From: Osmia lignaria lignaria | Lineage: Eukaryota; Arthropoda; Insecta; Hymenoptera; Megachilidae | Assembly: GCF_051020975.1 (NCBI RefSeq) | Contig: NC_135032.1 | Span: forward strand, 8,122,001-8,186,000 | Direction: 5' to 3' | Length of the DNA: 64,000 nucleotides | In this document: in pieces, positions 1-14,069 of the stretch | How the letters are laid out: every line of letters begins with the position of its first letter | Numbering within the stretch: position 1 is the stretch's first letter | The notes under the pieces: model-generated | The model's input: only the letters and a program-made list of their open reading frames with translations | The model's database searches: none | What the model was told of the DNA's origin: nothing | Position numbers and translations under genes: made by a program

Positions 1-40
1 ATTGTAGATATAGTACTAATGATATTGTTATTAAATGTAC

Positions 41-193
41 ATTACATATCTCATGTAGATATAGTACTAATGATATTGTTATTAAATGTACATTACATAT
101 CTCATGTAGATATAGTACTAATGATATTGTTATTAAATGTACATTACATATCTCATGTAGATATAGTACTAATGATATTGTTATTAAATGCAC
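41..193 (+). repeat. Run of three tandem S (51-bp) monomers
   Basis: Three successive 51-bp monomers (41-91, 92-142, 143-193) each start ATTACATATCTCATGTAGAT. The partial monomer at 1-40 has the same 3' half. Elsewhere I see S singly or in pairs, so this is the longest S run noticed in the window. It ends at an L monomer starting at 194. Confidence 0.9.
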
Positions 194-404
194 ATTGATC
201 TGTGGGAATGAATCAGTATATTAGATTATATTCAATGTAGATATAGTACCAATGATATTGTTATTAAATGTACATTGATCTGTGGGAAGGAATCAGTATA
301 TTACATTATGTCCAACGGAGATATAATAATACTGGCATTGTTGGTAAATGTATATTACATATCTACTGTAGATATAGTACTAATGATACTGTTATTAAAT
401 GTAC

Positions 405-746
405 ATTGATCTGTGGGAATGAATCAGTATATTACATTATATCGTAGGTAGACATAGTGTTCACGATATTGTTATTAAATGTACATTGATCTGTGGGAAT
501 GAATCTGTATGTGACATTTTATCTAATGTAGATGTAGTAATAGAGATATTGATATTAAAGGTACATTGATCTGTGGGAGGGAATCAGTGTATTACATTAT
601 ATCTATTGTAGATATGGTAATACTGATATTGTTATTAAATGTACATTACATATCTAATGTAGATGTAGTACTAATGATATTGTTATTAAATGTACATTAC
701 ATATCTCATGTGGATATAGTACTAATGATATTGTTATTAAATGTAC
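405..746 (+). repeat. M block copy 1 (342-bp L-L-L-S-S marker block, lineage 1)
   Basis: A distinctive five-monomer block: L 405-484 with GTAGGTAGACATAGTGTTCA, L 485-564 with CTGTATGTGACATTTTATC and GTAATAGAGATATTG, L 565-644 with GGGAGGGAATCAGTG and GGTAATACTG, S 645-695 with GTAGATGTAGTAC, S 696-746 with CTCATGTGG. Eleven copies occur in the window and serve as landmarks. Lineage 1 is recognised by GACATAG in the first L and GATATTGATATTAAAGG at the end of the second L. Confidence 0.9.
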
Positions 747-3139
747 ATTGATCTGTTGGAAGGAATCAGTATATTTCATTATGTCCAACGGAGATGTAAT
801 AATTCTGGCATTGTTTGTAGATGTATATTACATATCTACTGTAGATATAGTACTAATGATACTGTTATTAAATGTACATTGATCTGTGGGAATGAATCAG
901 CATATTACATTATATTCAATGTAGATATAGTACCAATGATATTGTTATTAAATGTACATTGATCTGTGGGAAGGAATCAGTATATTACATTATATCGTAT
1001 GTAGATATGATAATAATGATGTTGTTTTTAAATGCACATTGATCTGTGGGAAGGAATCAGTATATTACATTATGTCCAACGGAGATATAATAATACTGGC
1101 ATTGTTTGTAAATGTATATTACATATCTACTGTAGATATAGTACTAATGATATTGTTAATAAATACACATTCATCTGTGGGAACGAATAACTATATTACA
1201 TTATATCGAATGTAGATATCGTACTAAGGATATTGTTATTGAATGTACATTGATCTGAGGGGAAGAATCAGTATATTACATTATATTCAATGTAGATATA
1301 GTAGCAATGATATTGTTATTAAATGTACATTGATCTGTGGGAAGGAATCAGTATATTACATTATATCTAATGTAGATATGGTAATAATGATATTGTTTTT
1401 AAATGTACGTTACATATCTAATGTAGATATAGTACTAATGATAATGTTATTAAATGCACATTCATCTGTGGGAACGAATAAGTATATTACATTATATCTA
1501 ATGTAGATATAGTACTAATGATACTGTTATTAAATGTACATTGATCTGTGGGAAGGAATCAGTATATTACATTATACCTAATGTAGATATGGTAATAATG
1601 ATATTGTTTTTAAATGCACATTGATCTGTGGGAAGGATTCAGTATATTGCATTATGTCCAACGGAGATATAATAATACTGGCATTGTTTGTAAATGTATA
1701 TTACATATCTACTGTAGATATAGTACTAATGATACTGTTATTAAATGTACATTGATCTGTTGGAAGGAATCAGTATATTACATTATGTCCAACGGAGATA
1801 TAGTAATAATGGCATTGTTTGTAAATGTATATTACATATCTACTGTAGATATAGTACTAATGATACTGTTATTAAATGTACATTGATCTGTGGGAATGAA
1901 TCAGTATATTAGATTATATTCAATGTAGATATAGTACTAATGATATTGTTATTAAATGTACATTGATCTGTGGGAAGGAATCAGTATATTACATTATATC
2001 TAATGTAGATATGGTAATAATGATATTGTTATTAAATGAACATTACATATCTAATGTAGATATAGTACTAATGATATTGTTAATAAATACACATTCATCT
2101 GTGGGAACGAATAACTATATTACATTATATCGAATGTAGATATAGTACTAAGGATATTGTTATTAAATGTACATTGATTTATGGGAAAGAATCAGTATAT
2201 TACATTATATTCAATGTAGATATGGTACCAATGATAGCATTATTAAATGTACATTGATCTGTGGGAAGGAACCAGTATATTACATTATATCTAATGTAGA
2301 TATGGTAATAATGATATTGTTTTTAAATGTACATTACATATCTACTGTAGATATAGTACTAATGACACTGTTATTAAATGTACATTGATCTGTGGGAAGG
2401 AATCAGTGTATTACATTATATCTAATGTAGATATGGTAATAATGATATTGTTATTAAATGTACATTACATATCTAATGTAGATATAGTGCTAATGATATT
2501 GTTATTAAATGTTCATTGATCTGTGGGAATGAATCAATATATTACATTATATCGAATGTAGATATAGTACGAATGATATTGTTATTAAATGTACATTGAT
2601 CTGTGGGAAGGAATCAGTCTACTACATTATGTCCAACGGAGATATAATAATTCTGGCATTGTTTGTAGATGTATATTACATATCTACTGTAGATATAGTA
2701 CTAATGATACTGTTATTAAATGTACATTGATCTGTGGGAATGAATCAGCATATTACATTATATTCAATGTAGATATAGTACCAATGATATTGTTATTAAA
2801 TGTACATTGATCTGTGGGAAGGAATCAGTATATTACATTATATCTAATGTAGATATGATAATAATGATGTTGTTTTTAAATGCACATTGATCTGTGGGAA
2901 GGAATCAGTATATTACATTATGTCCGACGGAGATATAATAATACTGGCATTGTTTGTAAATGTATATTACATATCTACTGTAGATATAGTACTAATAATA
3001 TTGTTAATAAATACACATTCATCTGTGGGAACGAATAACTATATTACATTATATCGAATGTAGATATAGTACTAAGGATATTGTTATTGAATGTACATTG
3101 ATCGGAGGGAAAGAATCAGTATATTACATTATATTCAAT
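747..3139 (+). repeat. Mixed L/S satellite stretch
   Basis: L and S monomers with no non-satellite sequence. Bases ~961-1750 are closely similar to ~27581-28370 (spacing 26620). Landmark junctions at 2589 and 3091 mark one 502-bp unit (5 L + 2 S). An L variant with GATCGGAGGGAAAG at ~3100 recurs at ~18961, and a one-base-shorter form is found at ~47670, ~51555 and ~57420. Confidence 0.85.
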
Positions 3140-5170
3140 GTAGATATAGTACCAATGATATTGTTATTAAATGTACATTGATCTGTGGGAAGGAATCGGT
3201 ATATTACATTATATCTAATGTAGATATGGTAATAATGATATTGTTTTTAAATGTACGTTACATATCTAATGTAGATATAGTACTAATGATAATGGTATTA
3301 AATGCACATTCATCGGTGGAAACGAATAAGTATATTACATTATATCTAATGTAGATATAGTAATAATGAAATTGTTATTAAAGGTACATTGATCTGTTGG
3401 AATGAATCAATATATTACATTATATCGAATGTAGATATAGTACTAATGATACTGTTATTAAATGTACATTGATCTGTGGGAAGGAATCAGTATATTACAT
3501 TATATTCGATGTAGATATAGTACCAATGATATTGTTATTAAATGTACATTTATCTGTGGGAAAGAATCGGTATATTACATTATACCTAATGTAGATATGG
3601 TAATAATGATATTGTTATTAAATGTACATTACATATCTAATGTAGATATAGTACTAATGATATTGTTATTAAATACACATTCATCTGTGGGAACGAATAA
3701 GTATATTACATTATATCTAATGTAGATATAGTAATAATGATACTGTTATTAAATGTACATTGATCTGTTTTAATGACTCAATATATTACATTATATCTAA
3801 TGTAGGTATAGTACCAATGATATTGTTATTAAATGTACATTTATCTGTGGGAAAGAATCAGTATATTACATTATACCTAATGTAGATATGGTAATAATGA
3901 TATTGTTATTAAATGTACATTACATATCTAATGTAGATATAGTACTAATGATATTGTTATTAAATACACATTCATTTGTGGGAACGAATAAGTATATTAC
4001 ATTATATCTAATGTTGATATAGTAATAATGATATTGTTAATAAATGTACATTGATCTGTTGGAATGAATCAATATATTACATTATATCGAATGTAGATAT
4101 AGTACTAATGGTATTGTTATTAAATGTACATTGATCTGTGGGAAGGAATCAGCGTATTTCATTATGTCCAGCGGAGATATAATAATACTGGCATTGTTTG
4201 TAGATGTATATTACATACCTACTGTAGATATAGTACTAATGATACTGTTATTAAATGTACATTGATCTTTGGGAATGAATCAGCATATTACATTATATTC
4301 AATGTAGATATAGTACCAATGATATTGTTATTAAATGTACATTGATCTGTGGGAATGAATCAGTATATTACATTATATTCAATGTAGATATAGTACCAAT
4401 GATATTGTTATTAAATGTACATTTATCTGTGGGAAGGAATCAGTATATTACATTATACCTAATGTAGATATGGTAATAATGATATTGCTATTAAATGTAC
4501 ATTACATATCTAATGTAGATATAGTGCTAATGATATTGCTATTAAATACACATTCATCTGTGGGAACGAATAAGTATATTACATTATAGCTAATGTAGAT
4601 ATAGTAATAATGATATTGTTATTATATGTACATTGACCTGTTGGAACGACTCAATATATTACATTATATCGAATGTAGATATAGTACTAATGGTATTGTT
4701 ATTAAAGGTACATTGATCTGTCGGAAGGAATCAGTCTATTACATTATGTCCAACGGAGATATAATAATACTGGCATTGTTTGTAAATGTATATTACATAT
4801 CTACTGTAGATATAGTACTAATGATAGTGTTATTAAATGTACATTGATCTGTGGGAATGAATCAGCATATTACATTATATTCAATGTAGATATAGTACCA
4901 ATGATATTGTTATTAAATGTACGTTGCATATCTAATGTAGATATAGTACTAATGATAATGTCATTAAATGCACATTCATCTGTGGGAACGAATAAGTATA
5001 TTACATTATATCTAATGTAGATATAGTAATAATGATATTGTTATTAAATGTACATTGATCTGTGGGAATGAATCAGCATATTACATTATATTCAATGTAG
5101 ATATAGTACCAATGATATTGTTATTAAATGTACATTGATCTGTGGGAAGGAATCAGTATATTACATTATA
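3140..5170 (+). repeat. ~2.0-kb duplicated satellite segment, copy 1
   Basis: Nearly identical to ~11603-13633 at a constant spacing of 8463 bp. Shared rare variants include GATAATGGTATTAAATGCAC (~3290), the TCTGTTTTAATGACTC monomer (~3769) and ATTATATGTACATTGACC (~4620). After removing the 9-bp insertion at 8063-8071, the spacing equals 84 L + 34 S. Copies differ by scattered single bases, for example TTGATCTTTGGG at ~4265 against TTGATCTGTGGG in the copy. Confidence 0.85.
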
Positions 5171-7122
5171 TCTAATGTAGATATGGTAATAATGATATTG
5201 TTTTTAAATGCACATTGATCTGTGGGAAGGATTCAGTATATTACATTATGTCCAACGGAGATATAATAATACTGGCATTGTTTGTAAATGTATATTACAT
5301 ATCTACTGTAGATATAGTACTAATGATACTGTTATTAAATGTACATTGATCTGTTGGAAGGAATCAGTATATTACATTATGTCCAACGGAGATATAGTAA
5401 TAATGGCACTGCTTGTAAATGTATATTACATATCTACTGTAGATATAGTACTAATGATACTGTTATTAAATGTACATTGATCTGTGGGAATGAATCAGTA
5501 TATTACATTATATTCAATGTAGATATAGTACGAATGATATAGTTACTAAATGTACATTGATCTGTGGGAAGGAATCAGTCTACTACATTATGTCCAACGG
5601 AGATATAATAGTTCTGGCATTGTTTGTAGATGTATATTACATATCTACTGTAGATATAGTACTAATGATACTGTTATTAAATGTACATTGATCTGTGGGA
5701 ATGAATCAACATATTACATTATATTCAATGTAGATATAGTACCAATGATATTGTTATTAAATGTACATTGATCTGTGGGAAGGAATCAGTATATTACATT
5801 ATATCTAACGTAGATATGATAATAATGGTGTTGTTTTTAAATGCACATTGGTCTGTGGGAAAGAATCAGTGTATTACATTATGTCCAACGGAGATATAAT
5901 AATACTGGCATTGTTTGTAAATGTATATTACATATCTACTGTAGATATAGTACTAATGATATTGTTAACAAATACACATTCATCTGTGGGAACGAATAAC
6001 TATATTACATTATATCGAAAGTAGATATAGTACTAAGGATATTGTTATTGAATGTACATTGATCTGAGGGGAAGAATCAGTATATTACATTATATTCAAT
6101 GTAGATATAGTACCAATGATATTGTTATTAAATGTACATTGATCTGTGGGAAGGAATCAGTATATTACATTATATCTAACGTAGATATGGTAATAATGAT
6201 ATTGTTATTAAATGTACATTACATATCTAATGTAGATATAGTACTAATGATATTGTTATTAAATACACATTCATCTGTGGGAACGAATAAGTATATTACA
6301 TTATATCTAATGTAGATATAGTAATAATGATATTGTTATTAAATGTACATTAATCTGTTGGAATGACTCAATATATTACATTATATCGAATGTAGATATA
6401 GTACTAATGGTATTGTTATTAAGTGTACATTGATCTGTGGGAAGGAATCAGTCTATTACATTATGTCCAACGGAGATATAATAATACTGGGATTGTTTGT
6501 AGATGTATATTACATATCTACTGTAGATATAGTACTAATGATACTGTTATTAAATGTACATTGATCTGTGGGAATGAATCAGTATATTACATTATACTCA
6601 ATGTAGATATAGTACTAATGATATTGTTATTAAATGTACATTGGTCTGTGGGAATGAATCAATCTATTACATTATATCGAATGTAGATATAGTACTAATG
6701 ATATTGTTAATAAATACACATATATCTGGGGGAACGAATAAATATATTACATTATATCGAATGTAGATATAGTACTAAGGATATTGTTATTAAATATGCA
6801 TTGATCTGTTGGAAGGAATCAGTATATTACATTATGTCCAACGGAGATATAGTAATAATGGCATTGTTTGTAAACGTATATTACATATCTACTGTAGATA
6901 TAGTACTAATGATATTGTTATTAAATGTACATTGTTCTGTTGGAATGAATGAATATATTACATTATATCAAATGTAGATATAGTACGAATGATATTGTTA
7001 TTAAATGTACATTGATCTGTGGGAAGGAATCAGTCTACTACATTATGTCCAACGGAGATATAATAATTCTGCCATTGTTTGTAAATGTATATTACATATC
7101 TACTGTAGATATAGTACTAATG
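5130..7122 (+). repeat. ~2.0-kb duplicated satellite segment, copy at left
   Basis: Matches ~23871-25863 at a spacing of 18741 bp, and its part from about 5640 also matches ~9690-11169 at a spacing of 4047 bp. Shared markers are GGGGAAGAATCAG (~6069), ATTGTTAACAAATACAC (~5960) and ATATATCTGGGGGAACG (~6720). It contains the L/S series with 131-bp (L+S) and 211-bp (2L+S) local periods. No non-satellite sequence is present. Confidence 0.85.
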
Positions 7123-8732
7123 ATATTGTTATTAAATGTACATTGTTCTGTTGGAATGAATCAATATATTACATTATATCGAATGTAGATATAGTACGAA
7201 TGATATTGTTATTAAATGTACATTGATCTGTGGGAAGGAATCAGTCTACTTCATTATGTCCAAAGGAGATATAATAATTCTGGCATTGTTTGTAGATGTA
7301 TATTACATATCTACTGTAGATATAGTACTAATGATACTGTTATTAAATGTACATTGATCTGTGGGAATGAATCAGCGTATTACATTATATTCAATGTAGA
7401 TATAGTACCAATGATATTGTTATTAAATCTACATTGATCTGTGGGAAGGAATCAGTATATTACAGTATATCTAATGTAGATATGGTAATAATGATATTGT
7501 TTTTAAATGCACATTGATCTGTGGGAAGGAATCAGTATATTACATTATGTCCAACGGAGATATAATAATACTGGCATTGTTTGTAAATGTATATTACATA
7601 TCTACTCTAGATACAGTACTAATGATACTGTTATTAAATGTACATTGATCTGTTGGAAGGAATCAGTATATTACATTATGTCCAACGGAGATATAGTAAT
7701 AATGGCACTGTTCGTAAATGTATATTACATATCTACTGTAGATATAGTAATAATGATATTGTTATTAAATGTACACTGATCTGTGGGAATGAATCAGTAT
7801 ATTACATTATATTCAATGTAGATATAGTACCAATGATATTGTTATTAAATGTACATTTATCTGTGGGAAAGAATCGGTATATTACATTATACCTAATGTA
7901 GATATGGTAATAATGATATTGTTATTAAATGTACATTACATATCTAATGTAGATATAGTACTAATGATATTGTTATTAAATACACATTCATCTGTGGGAA
8001 CGAATAAGTATATTACATTATATCTAATGTAGATATAGTAATAATGATACTGTTATTAAATGCCAGTAATGCACATTGATCTGTTTTAATGACTCAATAT
8101 ATTACATTATATCTAATGTAGGTATAGTACCAATGATATTGTTATTAAATGTACATTTATCTGTGGGAAAGAATCAGTATATTACATTATACCTAATGTA
8201 GATATGGTAATAATGATATTGTTATTAAATGTACATTACATATCTAATGTAGATATAGTACTAATGATATTGTTATTAAATACACATTCATTTGTGGGAA
8301 CGAATAAGTATATTACATTATATCTAATGTTGATATAGTAATAATGATATTGTTAATAAATGTACATTGATCTGTTGGAATGAATCAATATATTACATTA
8401 TATCGAATGTAGATATAGTACTAATGGTATTGTTATTAAATGTACATTGATCTGTGGGAAGGAATCAGCGTATTTCATTATGTCCAACGGAGATATAATA
8501 ATACTGGCATTGTTTGTAGATGTATATTACATACCTACTGTAGATATAGTACTAATGATACTGTTATTAAATGTACATTGATCTGTGGGAATGAATCAGC
8601 ATATTACATTATATTCAATGTAGATATAGTACCAATGATATTGTTATTAAATGTACATTGATCTGTGGGAAGGAATCAGTATATTACATTATGTCCAACG
8701 GAGATATAATAATACTGGCATTGTTGGTAAAT
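7123..8732 (+). repeat. Mixed L/S satellite stretch related to 3.5-4.4 kb
   Basis: From about 7840 this stretch follows ~3533-4345. The spacing is 4307 bp before position 8063 and 4316 bp after 8071, which exposes a 9-bp insertion in this copy. Bases 7123-7500 carry one additional 211-bp L-L-S set that the related region near 11.17 kb lacks. Confidence 0.8.
8063..8071 (+). repeat. Private 9-bp insertion in a monomer
   Basis: The monomer end reads AAATG-CCAGTAATG-CACATTG, where the matching monomers near 3755, 12220 and 26920 read AAATGTACATTG without the extra nine bases. The insert ends in AATG, repeating the AATG just before it, so it may be a slippage or repair product. Confidence 0.85.
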
Positions 8733-8787
8733 GTATATTACATATCTACTGTAGATATAGTACTAATGATACTGTTATTAAATGTAC

Positions 8788-9129
8788 ATTGATCTGTGGG
8801 AATGAATCAGTATATAATATTATATCGTAGGTAGATATAGTGTTCACGATATTGTTATTAAATGTACATTGATCTGTGGGAATGAATCTGTATGTGACAT
8901 TTTATCTAATGTAGATGTAGTAATAGAGATATTGTTATTAAAGGTACATTGATCTGTGGGAGGGAATCAGTGTATTACATTATATCTATTGTAGATATGG
9001 TAATACTGATATTGTTATTAAATGTACATTACATATCTAATGTAGATGTAGTACTAATGATATTGTTATTAAATGTACATTACATATCTTATGTGGATAT
9101 AGTACTAATGATATTGTTATTAAATGTAC
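8788..9129 (+). repeat. M block copy 2 (lineage 2)
   Basis: Differs from lineage 1 in GATATAG instead of GACATAG in the first L, TATAATATT instead of TATTACATT, GATATTGTTATTAAAGG at the end of the second L, and CTTATGTGG in the last S. Confidence 0.88.
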
Positions 9130-9260
9130 ATTGATCTGTTGGAAGGAATCAGTATATTTCATTATGTCCAACGGAGATGTAATAATTCTGGCATTGTTTG
9201 TAGATGTATATTACATATCTACTGTAGATATAGTACTAATGATACTGTTATTAAATGTAC

Positions 9261-9602
9261 ATTGATCTGTGGGAATGAATCAGTATATAATATTATATCG
9301 TAGGTAGATATAGTGTTCACGATATTGTTATTAAATGTACATTGATCTGTGGGAATGAATCTGTATGTGACATTTTATCTAATGTAGATGTAGTAATAGA
9401 GATATTGTTATTAAAGGTACATTGATCTGTGGGAGGGAATCAGTGTATTACATTATATCTATTGTAGATATGGTAATACTGATATTGTTATTAAATGTAC
9501 ATTACATATCTAATGTAGATGTAGTACTAATGATATTGTTATTAAATGTACATTACATATCTTATGTGGATATAGTACTAATGATATTGTTATTAAATGT
9601 AC
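9261..9602 (+). repeat. M block copy 3 (lineage 2, product of the 473-bp duplication)
   Basis: I see no difference from the copy at 8788-9129; it lies exactly 473 bp downstream. It is followed at ~9603 by the usual L carrying TATTTCATTATGTCCAACGG. Confidence 0.88.
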
Positions 9603-9689
9603 ATTGATCTGTTGGAAGGAATCAGTATATTTCATTATGTCCAACGGAGATGTAATAATTCTGGCATTGTTTGTAGATGTATATTACAT

Positions 9690-12600
9690 ATCTACTGTAG
9701 ATATAGTACTAATGATACTGTTATTAAATGTACATTGATCTGTGGGAATGAATCAACATATTACATTATATTCAATGTAGATATAGTACTAATGATATTG
9801 TTATTAAATGTACATTGATCTGTGGGAAGGAATCAGTATATTACATTATATCTAATGTAGATATGATAATAATGGTGTTGTTTTTAAATGCACATTGGTC
9901 TGTGGGAAAGAATCAGTGTATTACATTATGTCCAACGGAGATATAATAATACTGGCATTGTTTGTAAATGTATATTACATATCTACTGTAGATATAGTAC
10001 TAATGATATTGTTAACAAATACACATTCATCTGTGGGAACGAATAACTATATTACATTATATCGAAAGTAGATATAGTACTAAGGATATTGTTATTGAAT
10101 GTACATTGATCTGAGGGGAAGAATCAGTATATTACATTATATTCAATGTAGATATAGTACCAATGATATTGTTATTAAATGTACATTGATCTGTGGGAAG
10201 GAATCAGTATATTACATTATATCTAACGTAGATATGGTAATAATGATATTGTTATTAAATGTACATTACATATCTAATGTAGATATAGTACTAATGATAT
10301 TGTTATTAAATACACATTCATCTGTGGGAACGAATAAGTATATTACATTATATCTAATGTAGATATAGTAATAATGATATTGTTATTAAATGTACATTAA
10401 TCTGTTGGAATGACTCAATATATTACATTATATCGAATGTAGATATAGTACTAATGGTATTGTTATTAAGTGTACATTGATCTGTGGGAAGGAATCAGTC
10501 TATTACATTATGTCCAACGGAGATATAATAATACTGGGATTGTTTGTAGATGTATATTACATATCTACTGTAGATATAGTACTAATGATACTGTTATTAA
10601 ATGTACATTGATCTGTGGGAATGAATCAGTATATTACATTATACTCAATGTAGATATAGTACTAATGATATTGTTATTAAATGTACATTGGTCTGTGGGA
10701 ATGAATCAATCTATTACATTATATCGAATGTAGATATAGTACTAATGATATTGTTAATAAATACACATATATCTGGGGGAACGAATAAATATATTACATT
10801 ATATCGAATGTAGATATAGTACTAAGGATATTGTTATTAAATATGCATTGATCTGTTGGAAGGAATCAGTATATTACATTATGTCCAACGGAGATATAGT
10901 AATAATGGCATTGTTTGTAAACGTATATTACATATCTACTGTAGATATAGTACTAATGATATTGTTATTAAATGTACATTGTTCTGTTGGAATGAATGAA
11001 TATATTACATTATATCAAATGTAGATATAGTACGAATGATATTGTTATTAAATGTACATTGATCTGTGGGAAGGAATCAGTCTACTACATTATGTCCAAC
11101 GGAGATATAATAATTCTGCCATTGTTTGTAAATGTATATTACATATCTACTGTAGATATAGTACTAATGATACTGTTATTAAATGTACATTGATCTGTGG
11201 GAATGAATCAGCATATTACATTATATTCAATGTAGATATAGTACCAATGATATTGTTATTAAATCTACATTGATCTGTGGGAAGGAATCAGTATATTACA
11301 TTATATCTAATGTAGATATGATAATAATGATGTAGTTTTTAAATGCACATTGATCTGTGGGAAGGAATCAGTATATTACATTATGTCCAACGGAGATATA
11401 ATAATACTGGCATTGTTTGTAAATGTATATTACATATCTACTGTAGATATAGTACTAATGATATTGTTAATAAATACACATTCATCTGTGGGAACGAATA
11501 ACTATATTACATTATATCGAATGTAGATATAGTACTAAGGATATTGTTAGTGAATCTACATTGATCTGTTCGAAAGAATCAGTATATTACATTATATTCA
11601 AAGTAGATATAGTACCAATGATATTGTTATTAAATGTACATTGATCTGTGGGAAGGAATCAGTATATTACATTATATCTAATGTAGATATGGTAATAATG
11701 ATATTGTTTTTAAATGTACGTTACATATCTAATGTAGATATAGTACTAATGATAATGGTATTAAATGCACATTCATCGGTGGGAACGAATAAGTATATTA
11801 CATTATATCTAATGTAGATATAGTAATAATGAAATTGTTATTAAAGGTACATTGATCTGTTGGAATGAATCAATATATTACATTATATCGAATGTAGATA
11901 TAGTACTAATGATACTGTTATTAAATGTACATTGATCTGTGGGAAGGAATCAGTATATTACATTATATTCGATGTAGATATAGTACCAATGATATTGTTA
12001 TTAAATGTACATTTATCTGTGGGAAAGAATCGGTATATTACATTATACCTAATGTAGATATGGTAATAATGATATTGTTATTAAATGTACATTACATATC
12101 TAATGTAGATATAGTACTAATGATATTGTTATTAAATACACATTCATCTGTGGGAACGAATAAGTATATTACATTATATCTAATGTAGATATAGTAATAA
12201 TGATACTGTTATTAAATGTACATTGATCTGTTTTAATGACTCAATATATTACATTATATCTAATGTAGGTATAGTACCAATGATATTGTTATTAAATGTA
12301 CATTTATCTGTGGGAAAGAATCAGTATATTACATTATACCTAATGTAGATATGGTAATAATGATATTGTTATTAAATGTACATTACATATCTAATGTAGA
12401 TATAGTACTAATGATATTGTTATTAAATCCACATTCATTTGTGGGAACGAATAAGTATATTACATTATATCTAATGTTGATATAGTAATAATGATATTGT
12501 TAATAAATGTACATTGATCTGTTGGAATGAATCAATATATTACATTATATCGAATGTAGATATAGTACTAATGGTATTGTTATTAAATGTACATTGATCT

Positions 12601-12868
12601 GTGGGAAGGAATCAGCGTATTTCATTATGTCCAGCGGAGATATAATAATACTGGCATTGTTTGTAGATGTATATTACATACCTACTGTAGATATAGTACT
12701 AATGATACTGTTATTAAATGTACATTGATCTGTGGGAATGAATCAGCATATTACATTATATTCAATGTAGATATAGTACCAATGATATTGTTATTAAATG
12801 TACATTGATCTGTGGGAATGAATCAGTATATTACATTATATTCAATGTAGATATAGTACCAATGATAT
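9690..12868 (+). repeat. ~3.2-kb duplicated satellite segment, copy 1
   Basis: Matches ~24384-27562 at a constant spacing of 14694 bp. Differences I see are single bases, for example CTGTTCGAAAG at ~11568 against CTGTGGGAAAG, AAATCCACATTC at ~12427 against AAATACACATTC, and TTATATCG at ~10800 against TTATGTCG. The match ends at ~12868, where one copy goes on with TTATTAAATGTACATTTATC and the other with TTAATAAATGTACATTGATC. Confidence 0.87.
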
Positions 12869-13049
12869 TGTTATTAAATGTACATTTATCTGTGGGAAGG
12901 AATCAGTATATTACATTATACCTAATGTAGATATGGTAATAATGATATTGTTATTAAATGTACATTACATATCTAATGTAGATATAGTGCTAATGATATT
13001 GTTATTAAATACACATTCATCTGTGGGAACGAATAAGTATATTACATTA

Positions 13050-14065
13050 TAGCTAATGTAGATATAGTAATAATGATATTGTTATTATATGTACATTGAC
13101 CTGTTGGAACGACTCAATATATTACATTATATCGAATGTAGATATAGTACTAATGGTATTGTTATTAAAGGTACATTGATCTGTCGGAAGGAATCAGTCT
13201 ATTACATTATGTCCAACGGAGATATAATAATACTGGCATTGTTTGTAAATGTATATTACATATCTACTGTAGATATAGTACTAATGATACTGTTATTAAA
13301 TGTACATTGATCTGTGGGAATGAATCAGCATATTACATTATATTCAATGTAGATATAGTACCAATGATATTGTTATTAAATGTACGTTGCATATCTAATG
13401 TAGATATAGTACTAATGATAATGTCATTAAATGCACATTCATCTGTGGGAACGAATAAGTATATTACATTATATCTAATGTAGATATAGTAATAATGATA
13501 TTGTTATTAAATGTACATTGATCTGTGGGAATGAATCAGCATATTACATTATATTCAATGTAGATATAGTACCAATGATATTGTTATTAAATGTACATTG
13601 ATCTGTGGGAAGGAATCAGTATATTACATTATGTCCAACGGAGATATAATAATACTGGCATTGTTGGTAAATGTATATTACATATCTACTGTAGATATAG
13701 TACTAATGATACTGTTATTAAATGTACATTGATCTGTGGGAATGAATCAGTATATAACATTATATCGTAGGTAGATATAGTGTCCACGATATTGTTATTA
13801 AATGTACATTGATCTGTGGGAATGAATCTGTATGTGACATTTTATCTAATGTAGATGTAGTAATAGAGATATTGTTATTAAAGGTACATTGATCTGTGGG
13901 AGGGAATCAGTGTATTACATTATATCTATTGTAGATATGGTAATACTGATATTGTTATTAAATGTACATTACATATCTGATGTAGATGTAGTACTAATGA
14001 TATTGTTATTAAATGTACATTACATATCTTATGTAGATATAGTACTAATGATATTGTTATTAAAT
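13050..14065 (+). repeat. ~1.0-kb duplicated satellite segment with M block, copy 1
   Basis: Matches ~17727-18742 at a spacing of 4677 bp. Shared rare variants are ATTATATGTACATTGACC, GTTGCATATC with ATGTCATTAAATGC, and GTGTCCACG inside the M block. The spacing is 422 bp (4 L + 2 S) less than the 5099-bp spacing of the next segment, so the two overlapping duplications are out of step by one short higher-order unit. Confidence 0.82.
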
Positions 14066-14069
14066 ACAC
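13728..14069 (+). repeat. M block copy 4 (lineage 2)
   Basis: Private variants are GTGTCCACG, ATATCTGATGTAGATG in the first S and CTTATGTAG in the last S. It runs directly into an L starting with ACACATTCATC, unlike the other M blocks, which are followed by TGTACATTGATC. A recombination boundary therefore lies at its right edge. Confidence 0.87.

Larger units (their letters stand above)
8733..9678 (+). repeat. 473-bp direct tandem duplication containing two M blocks
   Basis: Bases ~8733-9205 are repeated at ~9206-9678, with similarity running on to about 9754. The period of 473 bp equals 4 L + 3 S. Each copy holds an M block (8788-9129 and 9261-9602). Both share private variants, such as TATATAATATTATATCG and CTTATGTGG, so the duplication is recent compared with the spread of M blocks. 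Confidence 0.9.

Noticed and set aside
776..800. Possible CENP-B box in the TGTCCAACGGAG L variant (reverse strand CCGTTGGACAT)
   Set aside because: The core CGTTGGA matches the first half of the mammalian CENP-B box, but the essential second half (CGGG) is missing and the 5' TTCG is imperfect. Similarity this short is expected by chance.
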